The notes under the pieces were generated by a model. That model was not told the origin of the DNA and made no database searches. It was given only the letters and a program-made list of their open reading frames with translations. Shown here piece after piece: positions 1-9,200 of a DNA stretch of 64,000 nt; the stretch's first letter is position 1, and each line of letters opens with the position of its first letter. The position numbers and the translations under genes are program-made. This DNA comes from Candidatus Kryptoniota bacterium (GTDB lineage: Bacteria; Bacteroidota; Ignavibacteria; Kryptoniales; Kryptoniaceae), in the NCBI GenBank assembly GCA_938074445.1, contig CALJEK010000031.1, positions 1-64,000 of the forward strand, read 5' to 3'.

Positions 1-574
1 AAAAACTTCTGAATATAAATGGATAATCGACCCGCTTGATGGAACAACAAATTACACTCACTCTTTTCCCGTCTTCTGCGTGTCAATAGCACTTGAATAC
101 AAAGGTGAAGTGATACTTGGGGTTGTCTATGACCCGAACCTCGATGAATTATTTTACGCTGAAAAAGGAAAAGGCGCATTCCTCAATGGCAAAAAGATCT
201 CAGTATCGAAAACCGACAAACTTATCAAAAGTATGCTCGCAACTGGATTCCCCTACAATGTTAAAGAAAATCCCGACAATTGCATTGAACATTTTGTTAA
301 TTTCCTAATGGAAGCGCAGGCTATAAGAAGACTTGGCTCAGCTGCGCTTGATCTCGTGTATGTTGCCTGTGGACGACTTGATGGATTTTGGGAGGTCAAC
401 CTAAACCCATGGGATGTAGCAGCTGGAAAGATAATAATTGAAGAGGCTGGTGGGAAGATCACTGATTTTTACGGAAATAAATTCAACATCTACACAAAGG
501 GCGTCGTCGCAAGCAATGGTTTAATTCACCAACAAATGCTGGAAGTAATAAAAAAAGGGCTTAATAAAAAATGA
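1..574 (+). CDS. suhB: Inositol monophosphatase family protein (5' end outside window)
   Basis: This is the C-terminal part of an inositol-1-monophosphatase-like Mg-dependent sugar phosphatase. The reading frame is open from base 2, well upstream of the GTG that the ORF track uses, and the extra residues carry the metal-binding signature WIIDPLDGTTNYTHSFP, so the gene begins before the window. The second family motif, NPWDVAAG followed by EEAGG, lies near the end. The product dephosphorylates inositol phosphate or a related sugar phosphate in the cytoplasm; SuhB-type members also have roles in rRNA transcription in Enterobacteria, which cannot be judged here. The stop codon overlaps the next start (ATGA), so it is co-transcribed with nikR. 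The family is clear; the exact substrate is not. Confidence 0.9.
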   Translation, partial: KTSEYKWIIDPLDGTTNYTHSFPVFCVSIALEYKGEVILGVVYDPNLDELFYAEKGKGAFLNGKKISVSKTDKLIKSMLATGFPYNVKENPDNCIEHFVNFLMEAQAIRRLGSAALDLVYVACGRLDGFWEVNLNPWDVAAGKIIIEEAGGKITDFYGNKFNIYTKGVVASNGLIHQQMLEVIKKGLNKK

Positions 575-981
575 AGGGAAATAAACACATAGTTAGATTT
601 GGGGTCTCAATGGAAGATGAGCTCCTCGAAAAATTCGATAAATTGATACACCAAAAAGGCTACACAAATAGATCCGAAGCCATAAGAGACCTCATAAGGG
701 AAAAACTTATCGAACAAGCCATTGAAAAAGATAAGGTTTGCTTCGGGGTTTTTTCATTTGTATACGACCATAATGTGAGAGAACTCGAGGAAAAATTAAC
801 GGATTTTCAACACGAAAACTTCAACCTGATAACTTCAACAATGCATATCCACATAGATAAAGACCATTGCCTCGAAGTTATAATAATGAAAGGGAAAGCA
901 AGCGAGCTAAAAAAGTTAACAGATAAAGTTTTAAGTTTTAGAGGCGTCAAAAACGGCAACCTCGTCTTAACATCTGTTTGA
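571..981 (+). CDS. nikR: Nickel-responsive transcriptional regulator NikR
   Basis: NikR is a ribbon-helix-helix repressor with a C-terminal ACT-like nickel-sensing domain. The N-terminal 45 residues have the RHH pattern (VRFGVSMEDELLEKFDKL, then YTNRSEAIRDLIRE). The square-planar nickel ligands of E. coli NikR (H76, H87, H89, C95) align with H81, H92, H94 and C100 here, in TMHIHIDKDHCLEV. Length (136 aa) is normal. The start overlaps the upstream stop as ATGA. No nickel transporter or nickel enzyme is in the window, so its target is elsewhere, and I see no NikR-type operator nearby. The stop codon abuts the stop of the convergent queF with no spacer. Confidence 0.95.
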   Translation: MKGNKHIVRFGVSMEDELLEKFDKLIHQKGYTNRSEAIRDLIREKLIEQAIEKDKVCFGVFSFVYDHNVRELEEKLTDFQHENFNLITSTMHIHIDKDHCLEVIIMKGKASELKKLTDKVLSFRGVKNGNLVLTSV

Positions 982-1377
982 TCATCTCGGGCTTTGTTCA
1001 TCCTTAGATGAGACCGTGATTATCGTTTTTACATTGCCCCGCGGATTCCAATCACCAACAACCTCAAGAAACCTTGGCTTCAAGAGCTTATAAAGATCAT
1101 CGTATATTTTGTTTGTCGCTGCTTCGTGAGAGATGTATTCCCCTCGGTATTTGTTAAGGTAAAGTTTTAAAGAGCGAAGCTCAACAATGTATTTATCGGG
1201 TATATACACTATCTTTATCGTTGCGAAATCAGGATACCCAGACCTCGGACAAAGACAGGTAAATTCTGGAAAAGTTATCTCAATCTTGTAGTCCCTATCG
1301 GGATATGGGTTTTCCCAAGTTTCAAGTTGTGCATTTAGTATTGCTTCTTCGCCATACTTAAGTTTTCTTTCCTCCAT
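982..1377 (-). CDS. queF: NADPH-dependent 7-cyano-7-deazaguanine reductase QueF
   Basis: QueF reduces preQ0 to preQ1 in the cytoplasm, a late step in queuosine tRNA modification. The protein is the short single-domain (Bacillus-type) form of 131 aa. The catalytic cysteine sits in [14 protein letters not shown] (C43) with the conserved Asp (D50), and the QueF motif for NADPH binding appears as [13 protein letters not shown], followed by HEAATNKI. The gene stands alone on the minus strand between plus-strand genes. No preQ1 riboswitch could be recognised in the short upstream region. Confident from motifs alone. Confidence 0.95.
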   Translation of the reverse strand: MEERKLKYGEEAILNAQLETWENPYPDRDYKIEITFPEFTCLCPRSGYPDFATIKIVYIPDKYIVELRSLKLYLNKYRGEYISHEAATNKIYDDLYKLLKPRFLEVVGDWNPRGNVKTIITVSSKDEQSPR

Positions 1378-1501
1378 AACATCGCAACAATTTTATTTTT
1401 ACTCCCGTAAATCTAATCAAAAGATTTCGCATTTAAAAAATTGAATATTGACCTCGCTTTGCTTAATTTTAAACGAAACAAAAACAAACGCTGAGACAAC
1501 T

Positions 1502-3868
1502 ATGAAGCTAAAATTTCTACCCCCACTGCTTTTACTAATTGCGACTTTAAACGCTCAAAATCTTTACCTGCCTAATCTTGAAAGATATCTTTTCACCGCA
1601 ACTTCAGATGGTTCAGAAGCTTTGAGGCTTAATCCAGCAGCTATGGGTTTTAAACATAAAACAAATTTCACTCTTTATCTATCGCCATCCGAAAAATTAT
1701 CTCTCAAAAATTATGACGCTGGTCTATTCATTCAAATGATGCGCTTCGGTTTAGGGATGAAAAACAGCAGGGTTGGCGATTCAACCGCATTTTTAATTTC
1801 ATACTCAACTGGATTTGGTGGGGAAGATTTTTCGCTCGGGCTTGGTCTTGATTATCTTAAAATTAATGACGAAAAATTCAAAGCGTCAATAAACGCTGGG
1901 GTGATTTCAAGACCTTTTAATTTCATATCAATTTCTTTCGTCGCATATAATCTAACCGGACGATACTTTCAAAGCACACCTCTTGAAAAAAGATATACCG
2001 CTGGGATTGGAATTCGTCCATTTGGAAACGACATCTTGACACTATCATCGGATTTGATTCTCAAGGAAAAACAAAAACCAAGAAATTTTAAATTTGGGGC
2101 TGATCTTAAAATAGTCAACGGTCTTAACATATACGCAATTATTGACAACTCAAAAATTTTTTCCGATAAAAAAACTTTTGCCATTGGACTCTCAATAAAT
2201 CTTCAAAACCTCGGCTTCAAAATCTTTACTGACTTTGAAAACTCAAACACAAAAGCAACAGCATCAACTTTTTACACCCGAGAAATTATGAATACATTCA
2301 TTCATCCCGTTAGGAGGATCGCTGAAGTTGAAATTCGTGGCGCCATACCAGATTATAAGGAGCAACCGTCGATTTTCGCAAAGCCAAGAAAGAGCGTGCA
2401 TGACTTAATAAATGAAATTGAGAGATCAGCAGTGGATAAAGATATAAATGGTTTGCTTTTGAAAATTTATTCGTTCACAGGCGAGATTAAACTCTACGAG
2501 CTTGAGGGTTTAACCCAAGAACTTGTTGAGGCGGTTAAAAAAGTTAAAAAGGCAGGAAAACCTGTGGTCGCTTATCTTGGCGGGGAAATGGCTGGTGTAA
2601 ACGAACTTTATCTTGCAAGCTCGGCTGATAAAATTGTCATTGCACCAGAATGTATGATAGTAGGATATGGAGCTGTTATAGATGTATCAAGATTAAAAAG
2701 TTTCTTTGAAAAATTTGGTATCGAATGGGATGCGATGACAGCAGGCGAATATAAATCAACTTTTCATTCACTCTATACCGACTCAGCAACCCCAAACCAA
2801 GCGAAACTAATTGAAGGTCTCGTTGATGAGATACACAAGCAAATGATAGAGCAAATTTCAAAGTCAAGAAATATAGACCTTACCGATGAACTTGTTGAGG
2901 AAATCTCTGGTGGCTTGATACCCCCCAGAGCTAAAGAACTTGGGATTGTTGACGAGATCGGATTTTATAATGAAGCAAAAAAATTAATTAATAAGCTCGC
3001 CAATAACCGAGACGATGAAAATGTTAACTTGACAAAACTTGATAAAAGAGCGTACTGGAATAAAACTTGGGGAATTGTTCCAAAGATTGCTGTCATAGGT
3101 GTTCATGGTGCAATAACCACCGGGGAAAGCCAACCCCCGCTACCCTTCCCATTGCTCGATGAAAGATTAACTGGTTCAGAAACTGTCGTTAAACAAATTA
3201 ATTCAGCGGTGAAAGATAAAAGCGTAAAAGCGATAATTTTAAGGGTCAACAGCGGTGGTGGCTCAGCGCTTGCTTCAAATGAAATCTATACCGCTTTAAA
3301 AGAGGCAAGAAAGAAAAAACCAGTTATAGTATCATTTGGCAATGTCGCTGCAAGTGGCGGTTATTATGTCGCTTGTAGCTCCGATAGAATTTTCGCGAAT
3401 CCTGGAACTTTAACAGGAAGCATAGGGGTTGTTTACTCGAAGCCGGTGCTTGAGAAACTTTACGAGACGATGAAAATAAAAATTGAAACCTACAAAAAGG
3501 GCGACCACGCTGATATGTTCTCAATGACGAGGCATTGGGATGAGGTTGAGAGGAAAGCGATTGAAAACGCACTTCAATACACTTACCTTGGATTTAAACA
3601 AAAAGTTGCGGAAAATAGAAATATGACAATTGATGAAGTTGAAAAATTAGCACAAGGCAAGGTCTATACAGGAACGCAGGCGTTAAGTTTAAAACTTATA
3701 GATGATCTCGGCGGGCTAAAAAGCGCCATTGACTTTGCGAAGGAAAAAGCAAAGATAAAAGAAAAGTATGAAGTTAAGTTTTATCCCGTGCCATCGCTTT
3801 TTGGAATCCAAAGTGAGTTTATTAACTCATGGTTAAAAAATTTGTTTCTAAATAAACTTTTTGAATAA
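1502..3868 (+). CDS. sppA: SppA-type signal peptide peptidase fused to an outer-membrane-like beta-barrel
   Basis: The start is set at the ATG at 1502 rather than the TTG at 1448, because [19 protein letters not shown] then forms a clean signal peptide. Residues of about 20-270 are rich in alternating strands and contain [10 protein letters not shown], the kind of opening seen in PorV/UPF0164-like barrels. Two peptidase S49 domains follow. The presumed general-base lysine is in [10 protein letters not shown] (about K418) and the nucleophilic serine in [17 protein letters not shown] (about S618); the 200-residue spacing equals that of E. coli SppA K209/S409. The enzyme should degrade cleaved signal peptides or other periplasmic peptides. 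Fusion to a barrel-like domain is unusual and could tether the protease to the outer membrane. The barrel call is inferred from pattern, not alignment. Confidence 0.88.
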   Translation: MKLKFLPPLLLLIATLNAQNLYLPNLERYLFTATSDGSEALRLNPAAMGFKHKTNFTLYLSPSEKLSLKNYDAGLFIQMMRFGLGMKNSRVGDSTAFLISYSTGFGGEDFSLGLGLDYLKINDEKFKASINAGVISRPFNFISISFVAYNLTGRYFQSTPLEKRYTAGIGIRPFGNDILTLSSDLILKEKQKPRNFKFGADLKIVNGLNIYAIIDNSKIFSDKKTFAIGLSINLQNLGFKIFTDFENSNTKATASTFYTREIMNTFIHPVRRIAEVEIRGAIPDYKEQPSIFAKPRKSVHDLINEIERSAVDKDINGLLLKIYSFTGEIKLYELEGLTQELVEAVKKVKKAGKPVVAYLGGEMAGVNELYLASSADKIVIAPECMIVGYGAVIDVSRLKSFFEKFGIEWDAMTAGEYKSTFHSLYTDSATPNQAKLIEGLVDEIHKQMIEQISKSRNIDLTDELVEEISGGLIPPRAKELGIVDEIGFYNEAKKLINKLANNRDDENVNLTKLDKRAYWNKTWGIVPKIAVIGVHGAITTGESQPPLPFPLLDERLTGSETVVKQINSAVKDKSVKAIILRVNSGGGSALASNEIYTALKEARKKKPVIVSFGNVAASGGYYVACSSDRIFANPGTLTGSIGVVYSKPVLEKLYETMKIKIETYKKGDHADMFSMTRHWDEVERKAIENALQYTYLGFKQKVAENRNMTIDEVEKLAQGKVYTGTQALSLKLIDDLGGLKSAIDFAKEKAKIKEKYEVKFYPVPSLFGIQSEFINSWLKNLFLNKLFE

Positions 3869-3869
3869 A

Positions 3870-5456
3870 ATGGAGAAATTCATCGCGGTCATTGGCTCCG
3901 GAGACTGGGGCAAAAACCTCGTGAGAAACTTCTTTGAATTAAATGCCCTGAAAACGGTGTGTGATATCAATGAGACGAACTTTGACCAACTAAAAAATAA
4001 ATTCCCAGCCGAATACACTAACTCAATTGATGAAGTTATAAACGACCCTGATATCAAAGCGGTCGCAATTGCGACGCCGTCCGAGACACATTTTGAACTT
4101 GCTAAAATGTTTCTTCTATCGGGAAGAGATGTTTTCGTAGAGAAACCGCTCGCACTAAAACTTGATGAGGCAATTGAACTCGTGAAAATTTCAGAGGAGA
4201 AAAATTTAATTTTAATGGTCGACCACGTCCTTCACTATCACCCCGCTGTTATAAAGTTAAAAAATTTAATTCAATCTGGAGAAATTGGCGAGATAAAATA
4301 CATTTACTCCAACAGATTAAACTTTGGCAAATTTAGAAAAGAAGAAAATATACTCTGGAGCTTTGCCCCACACGATGTTTCACTTATACTCTCAATCGTC
4401 GGCGATATGCCAAATAAAATTTCGTCAATTGGAAAAAATTATCTTTTCCAAAGCATCGTTGGTAAAAACTTAAATTCCAAAATTCCATACGACGTCACCC
4501 TAACATACCTTGAGTTTAAAAACGATATAAGAGCTCACATTTTCGTAAGCTGGCTTCACCCGTATAAGGAACAAAAGTTGGTTATAATTGGAACTCAAAA
4601 AATGGCTGTTTTCGATGACACCGAGCCAGAAAATAAGCTTGCCCTTTATCCCCACAAAGTCGAATGGGTTGGTGATCTACCCATCGCTAAAAAAGCGGAT
4701 GCTGAAATAGTTAAGATTGAAAAATCAGAGCCATTAAAAAACGCTTGCCTGCACTTTATCGAATGCGTTGATAAAAGAACTAAACCTTTAACTGATGGAT
4801 ACGAAGCCCTGCGTGTTTTAAAAATACTTGATCTTGCAAGCAAATCATTACAAAACAATGGGACAACACTAAAGATGAACGAAAAATTTTATGCCCATGA
4901 AACAGCAATAATTGATGAACCATGTGAGATCGGCGAAGGGACAAAAATATGGCATTTTTCCCACATAATGAAAGGTGCAAAAATTGGGAAAAATTGCATT
5001 ATCGGACAAAATTGCTTCATTGGCTCGAGAGCGATAATCGGAAATTGGGTTAAACTTCAAAATAATGTTTCTGTTTATGACCTCATCACACTTGAAGATT
5101 ATGTTTTCGTTGGACCCTCAGCTGTTTTCACAAACGATTTAAACCCGAGAGCAAAATATCCAAAGGGAGGAAAATGGATTCCGACATTGGTCAAGGAGGG
5201 AGCAACAATTGGAGCAAATGCAACAATATTATGTGGTATAACGATCGGAAAATGGGCAATGATTGGCGCTGGAGCTGTTGTCACAAAAGATGTTCCCGAT
5301 TATGCAATTGTAACAGGCGTCCCAGCGAAAATAAGCGGTTGGGTGTGTGAATGCGGTGAAAAATTGAACTTCAAAAAGGGAAAAGCAAAATGCGAAAAAT
5401 GCGGGAGAGTTTACCAAAAGAAAAGAAATAAAGTAACCGAAATTAAAAACAATTAA
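3870..5456 (+). CDS. Bifunctional Gfo/Idh/MocA oxidoreductase - hexapeptide N-acetyltransferase with zinc ribbon
   Basis: Residues 1-330 are a Gfo/Idh/MocA dehydrogenase: Rossmann motif [12 protein letters not shown] and the catalytic-lysine motif VEKPLAL. Residues of about 345-495 form a left-handed beta-helix of hexapeptide repeats ([20 protein letters not shown]) ending in PAKISGW, as in WbpD/WlbB acetyltransferases. A CxCx(n)CxxC zinc ribbon (CECGEKL then CEKCGRVY) closes the protein. The two halves match WbpB and WbpD, consecutive-pathway enzymes for UDP-2,3-diacetamido uronic acid in O-antigen synthesis; the 3-aminotransferase (WbpE) is not in the window. I prefer the ATG at 3870, one base after the sppA stop, over the overlapping TTG at 3861. 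Confidence 0.87.
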   Translation: MEKFIAVIGSGDWGKNLVRNFFELNALKTVCDINETNFDQLKNKFPAEYTNSIDEVINDPDIKAVAIATPSETHFELAKMFLLSGRDVFVEKPLALKLDEAIELVKISEEKNLILMVDHVLHYHPAVIKLKNLIQSGEIGEIKYIYSNRLNFGKFRKEENILWSFAPHDVSLILSIVGDMPNKISSIGKNYLFQSIVGKNLNSKIPYDVTLTYLEFKNDIRAHIFVSWLHPYKEQKLVIIGTQKMAVFDDTEPENKLALYPHKVEWVGDLPIAKKADAEIVKIEKSEPLKNACLHFIECVDKRTKPLTDGYEALRVLKILDLASKSLQNNGTTLKMNEKFYAHETAIIDEPCEIGEGTKIWHFSHIMKGAKIGKNCIIGQNCFIGSRAIIGNWVKLQNNVSVYDLITLEDYVFVGPSAVFTNDLNPRAKYPKGGKWIPTLVKEGATIGANATILCGITIGKWAMIGAGAVVTKDVPDYAIVTGVPAKISGWVCECGEKLNFKKGKAKCEKCGRVYQKKRNKVTEIKNN

Positions 5457-5466
5457 GGAGCAAAAC

Positions 5467-6306
5467 ATGGAAATACTTGAGAAAGCGAAAGACTTGAAAT
5501 TGAACACTAAAATAGTCAGAAAAATTCTGGTTGATTTCATAAAAAAGGAAACAACAAGATTTGGATTTAAAAGGGGCGTCATCGGGGTCTCTGGCGGAGT
5601 TGATTCCGCCGTATCTGCTTATCTTTCCGCCGAGGCGCTCGGTCCAGAAAATGTCTTAGGCGTTATAATGCCATATAAAACAAGTTCACCGGATAGCATT
5701 GAAGACGCAAACCTTGTAATCTCAAATCTCGGGATCAAAAGTGAATTTGTTGATATAACACCGATGTGCGACCCATACTTTGAAAAATTTCCAGACATGG
5801 ATAATGTCAGACGTGGGAATGTGATGGCAAGGATGAGAATGATTGTTCTTTACGATCTCTCCGCAAGAGAAAAAGCCCTCGTCATTGGAACAAGCAATAA
5901 AACAGAACTCCTGCTTGGATATGGAACTCTCTACGGCGATATGGCAAGCGCAATAAATCCACTTGGCGACCTCTACAAAACGCAGGTTTGGCAACTCGCT
6001 GAAGAGCTCGGTGTCCCCAAAAAGATAATAGACAAAAAACCAACTGCCGACCTTTGGGCTGGACAAACCGACGAAGATGAACTTGGATTATCCTATAGAA
6101 CCGTTGATAAACTTTTATATTTTATGGTTGACGAACGAAGAACGGATGACGAGTTAATTGAACTTGGCTTTGACAAAAAGATGATCGAAAAAGTAAGGCT
6201 AATGATTCAGAAAAGTCAATTCAAAAGGAGACCACCTATAATTGCAAAAATTTCCTATAGAACGATAAACATCGATTTCAGATACGCCCGCGATTGGGGA
6301 AGTTAA
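5467..6306 (+). CDS. nadE: NAD(+) synthase (ammonia- or glutamine-fed synthetase domain)
   Basis: NadE adenylates and amidates nicotinate adenine dinucleotide to NAD. The ATP-pyrophosphatase P-loop SGGVDS is at residues 42-47, and the synthetase signatures [20 protein letters not shown] and [16 protein letters not shown] are intact. At 279 aa it lacks a glutaminase domain, so it is the NH3-dependent form unless a separate amidase feeds it. An AAGGAG Shine-Dalgarno sits just ahead of the ATG, 10 bases after the previous stop, so it belongs to the sppA-oxidoreductase transcript. Its last 29 bases overlap the 3' end of the convergent membrane-protein gene. Confidence 0.96.
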   Translation: MEILEKAKDLKLNTKIVRKILVDFIKKETTRFGFKRGVIGVSGGVDSAVSAYLSAEALGPENVLGVIMPYKTSSPDSIEDANLVISNLGIKSEFVDITPMCDPYFEKFPDMDNVRRGNVMARMRMIVLYDLSAREKALVIGTSNKTELLLGYGTLYGDMASAINPLGDLYKTQVWQLAEELGVPKKIIDKKPTADLWAGQTDEDELGLSYRTVDKLLYFMVDERRTDDELIELGFDKKMIEKVRLMIQKSQFKRRPPIIAKISYRTINIDFRYARDWGS

Positions 6307-7228
6307 ACTTAAACACGCTCAATTTATAAATTAAAATCACAGACGAAAACAAAAGCAAAAACTGAAAAACAAAAAAAGAAAATAACTTCACAATCGCAAA
6401 TGCCCTTCCGAATTGCAAAATCAAAAGACCACCCAAATTATCAAGCAAAGCTGAGACAAATAGCAAAACCGTTAACGCAATGTTAAATTTATCGTTGACG
6501 ATGTAGACGAAATGCACAAGCGCTGTCAAATAGAGAGCCATTGGCAGAAAATGAAAATAAGCGATCTCAACAAGCCCAGCAATGGATTTAGGTTTTAAAA
6601 ACTTTTCTGAATTACCAAGATAGTAATCAAAAACATCCGAAACAGCAAAACCAATCTTATCTGCAAACAACGCAAAATTCAACCCAGTGAAAACAAGATT
6701 GAAAATGGCAAAAATGAAAATTAAAACAGCGAGGAACTTAGAAATTTTGTTATTTTTCTGACGCCCAAAATTTTTAAACCAAACGACAAGCAATGATAGA
6801 AAAATCATCGCTTGAAAGAATAAAAACACAAAAATCTTCAAAACCGCATATCTTCTCCCAAGCAAAATAATGATAAAATCAGACATAGCATAAAGAAAGC
6901 CCGAAATTGCAAAGCCAAGCGTCAATATAAACTTAAATCTAACAGCAATGCTTGAGTATATAACCAAAGCACAAACACATAGAAATAGAAGCCCCACAAC
7001 GAAAAGATTTATGTGAGCTTCTTCTAAAACTTGGGCAGTTGAAATCTCAATCGGAAAATCAGGTTCGCCCCAAAAATAATTTTGAATTTTTTCAACTGAA
7101 TACTCAAATTTTATCCCGAAATAAACGAAATTCCCAATCCAAAACAGAAAAATAAAAGCTGTAAAAAGTAAGACCGCGACATATATCGGCTTGAAATTTT
7201 TTATATCCCCTGTCCAAAAGAACCTCAT
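6278..7228 (-). CDS. Multi-pass membrane protein with internal duplication, part of flavin cluster
   Basis: I do not recognise a named family. The 316-aa protein has about eight to ten hydrophobic segments and two homologous halves. Half one runs YFWGEPDF, then [17 protein letters not shown], then [18 protein letters not shown]; half two runs YYLGNSEKF, then [17 protein letters not shown], then [19 protein letters not shown]. Each half has a conserved Glu/Ala/His cluster ([16 protein letters not shown]) at the start of a helix that could hold a ligand or cofactor; that is a guess. Its start overlaps the stop of the FMN-binding protein gene (ATGA), so the two are translationally coupled and probably act together at the inner membrane. 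The 3' end overlaps nadE by 29 bp. Confidence 0.75.
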   Translation of the reverse strand: MRFFWTGDIKNFKPIYVAVLLFTAFIFLFWIGNFVYFGIKFEYSVEKIQNYFWGEPDFPIEISTAQVLEEAHINLFVVGLLFLCVCALVIYSSIAVRFKFILTLGFAISGFLYAMSDFIIILLGRRYAVLKIFVFLFFQAMIFLSLLVVWFKNFGRQKNNKISKFLAVLIFIFAIFNLVFTGLNFALFADKIGFAVSDVFDYYLGNSEKFLKPKSIAGLVEIAYFHFLPMALYLTALVHFVYIVNDKFNIALTVLLFVSALLDNLGGLLILQFGRAFAIVKLFSFFVFQFLLLFSSVILIYKLSVFKFNFPNRGRI

Positions 7229-7737
7229 CTCCCCTCCTCAAAAATTACTTTCCACAGCGCAATGACCTTTCTCGCGTTGTCAGTTATCGCTTTGGCAGTT
7301 AAAGTTGCTCCAGTCATATTAGGCACATCTTTTCTAAGTCTAAGCAAATCTTTGCCGATTGTCTTGCCTTTAAGATATTTCAGCCAGTTTTCATCAGCCA
7401 TATACTCAGGAGGCTCCTTAAATGAAAGAATCTGAATCACCTCAATCTCACCTCTTTCATTCAAAACATACAGCACAACCTCGGGATGTGTTCTAACAAT
7501 GTGAATATCAACGTAAGCATAGGCTTTAACCTTTGAATCAGTTTTAACGATATAAAATGTGACAAGTTTTGTTTCAAGTTTAACTCCGGATATCTCCCTA
7601 ACCCTTTCAGCCTGTGGATCGGAAATTACAATGTTTCTGATTTCAATTTTTGAATTAGGATAAATTTCCGCTAAAACTTTTTCGGGTTTCTTGCCCTGAA
7701 ACATAAGAAGCAAAATCAACAAAAGTAGATTGACCAT
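7225..7737 (-). CDS. Membrane-anchored FMN-binding domain protein (RnfG/NqrC-like)
   Basis: The C-terminal region NMTGATLTAKAITDNAR matches the FMN-binding domain whose Thr receives covalent FMN from ApbE (consensus around SGATxT); the Asp usually found three residues before the Ser/Thr is replaced by Pro. I place the start at the ATG at 7737, giving MVNLLLLILLLMF as a membrane anchor or signal; the ORF track's GTG at 7800 falls inside a 27-bp tandem repeat and adds a repeat-encoded peptide. The protein should be a periplasmic flavoprotein passing single electrons. Upstream in the same transcript are apbE and a porin; the downstream membrane protein overlaps it by 4 bp. Confidence 0.85.
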   Translation of the reverse strand: MVNLLLLILLLMFQGKKPEKVLAEIYPNSKIEIRNIVISDPQAERVREISGVKLETKLVTFYIVKTDSKVKAYAYVDIHIVRTHPEVVLYVLNERGEIEVIQILSFKEPPEYMADENWLKYLKGKTIGKDLLRLRKDVPNMTGATLTAKAITDNARKVIALWKVIFEEGR

Positions 7738-7760
7738 TTTAACCCAATCGTTGTCTTTTA

Positions 7761-7814
7761 AAAAATTTACCACGGGCGAACGCCCACAAAAATTTACCAC
7801 GGACGAACGCCCGC
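7761..7814. repeat. 27-bp tandem direct repeat, two copies
   Basis: Two adjacent 27-base units (7761-7787 and 7788-7814) share AAAAATTTACCACGG and CGAACGCCC and differ at two positions; a partial third unit (AAAAATT) follows. Each unit contains a GGGCGAACGCCC-type inverted repeat (perfect in the first, one mismatch in the second). It lies between the porin stop and the start of the FMN-binding gene, so it could be a processing or attenuation hairpin, or simply a slippage product. If the upstream GTG were used, it would encode a repeated NFCGRSPVV peptide. Confidence 0.8.
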
Positions 7815-7830
7815 AAAAATTCCAATGATG

Positions 7831-9198
7831 CTAAAATATGAAACCAACACCTATATTAAACTGATCGATTTTCCATTCATCTTTTCCAGCCCCAACACCT
7901 GCTGGAAGATTCGAAGAAGTATTGCGAAATTGATAATCAGCCTTTATAACAACCTGAGGATGTGGTTTGAAGTCAAGTCCAAACGTTAACACTGCTCTAT
8001 CCTTTGTTAGATCCGAACTCCCAGAGAAAACATTTTTATTTAAATCGTATCGCTCATATCTTATAAACGGAGCAAGCGAAACTATTGATTCTGGGTAAAC
8101 AAGCGGGATTAAATTACATCCCGCTTCCATATACCATCCGTAAACTTTACTTGCTCTCCCTGATACAGCTGTATACGAGTTATTACCCTTTGCATTCCCA
8201 TAAGCAAACAAACCTTTTACAATAAAATCTTTAAACTGAATTTGTCCATCAAATGTTAGCAACCTAAATTTCGCATCTTCGCTCCCCTTTGGACTTGCAC
8301 CAGCCTTATCGCTTCCACCGCCATAATAAAGTGAAGTTCCAAGCGTTAAATTCTTAATACCATCAAATTCAACTCTAAAAACGCCTGCAAATTTATCAAA
8401 ATTAACCGTCGCCCCTCTTTGCCTCCCACCAGAAATCCAATCCTTTATCAAATCTGTTCTCAATCCATTCACAATCCCTGCTTTATATGAAAATCCAGAC
8501 GCCAACTCTCCATAAACCATAACGCCGAGCTCCCTCCATACGGTTGGAATCACAAACCTCTCTACATCAGGTCTCAATGTTCCAAAATAAACCGGCGGCT
8601 CATGGTATTCGTTCATTCTACTTATGGGAAGAAGAATCAATCCCGTTCTTACGTTAAACTTTTTCGTCAAGATAAAATCTAAATACAAAAACTCAACATA
8701 AACTTCAGGTTTTCTGGGTTCAACATTTCCAATGCCAGCATGTTCAATTTCAAGTTCAGAATTCACCAAAATGTTATCCGTAAACTTATACCCAATATAG
8801 GGTATAAATCTTAACACATCTCCTCTGTCCGTTTTTAAAGAGTCGCGATAATTTTCATAAGTTATCTCACCATATCCAGCGATCGATAATCCCCGAGGGG
8901 TATAGTAAATTTTTGAAGCAGCCGGACCAAGTCCGAAATACGATTTTAACTCAATCTCCGGCATTGCGACTTCAAGCCGAAGACGCCTTATCTCCTCCTT
9001 TAAAATTTCAATCTCCTGAAGAACTTCCTGACTTCGGTTTTCCAGAGTTTGAATCTTTAAAATTTCAGCTTCAAGTTGTTTAATCCGCTCTTCAAGCCAT
9101 TTTATTTTTTCCTCCTGCGACTGAGCAAATATAAGGCTTGATAACAACACAAATAGAGTGACGCTAAAAATGAAGATTTTCAAAATGACCTTGTTCAT
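7831..9198 (-). CDS. Outer-membrane porin with N-terminal coiled coil (OprO/P-like)
   Basis: A signal peptide (MNKVILKIFIFSVTLFVLLSSLIFAQ) is followed by a heptad-rich coiled coil (about residues 28-75, QEEKIKWLEERIKQLEAEIL), then a long beta-strand region with alternating aromatic residues and a terminal FNIGVGFIF, the outer-membrane insertion signal. The organisation matches phosphate-selective porin O/P-type trimers with a coiled-coil stalk. It starts two bases after the apbE stop and precedes the FMN-binding gene, so it probably gives the flavin cluster its outer-membrane component. The substrate is not evident from sequence; the phosphate-porin label is only a fold-family resemblance. 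Confidence 0.85.
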   Translation of the reverse strand: MNKVILKIFIFSVTLFVLLSSLIFAQSQEEKIKWLEERIKQLEAEILKIQTLENRSQEVLQEIEILKEEIRRLRLEVAMPEIELKSYFGLGPAASKIYYTPRGLSIAGYGEITYENYRDSLKTDRGDVLRFIPYIGYKFTDNILVNSELEIEHAGIGNVEPRKPEVYVEFLYLDFILTKKFNVRTGLILLPISRMNEYHEPPVYFGTLRPDVERFVIPTVWRELGVMVYGELASGFSYKAGIVNGLRTDLIKDWISGGRQRGATVNFDKFAGVFRVEFDGIKNLTLGTSLYYGGGSDKAGASPKGSEDAKFRLLTFDGQIQFKDFIVKGLFAYGNAKGNNSYTAVSGRASKVYGWYMEAGCNLIPLVYPESIVSLAPFIRYERYDLNKNVFSGSSDLTKDRAVLTFGLDFKPHPQVVIKADYQFRNTSSNLPAGVGAGKDEWKIDQFNIGVGFIF

Positions 9199-9200
9199 TT

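Noticed and set aside
1448-1501. TTG start adding 18 residues to the SppA-barrel protein
   Set aside because: The internal ATG at 1502 starts a clean signal peptide; the extra residues would hide it.
7738-7800. GTG start for the FMN-binding protein
   Set aside because: The added residues are encoded by a 27-bp tandem repeat and would precede the membrane anchor; the ATG at 7737 is more credible.
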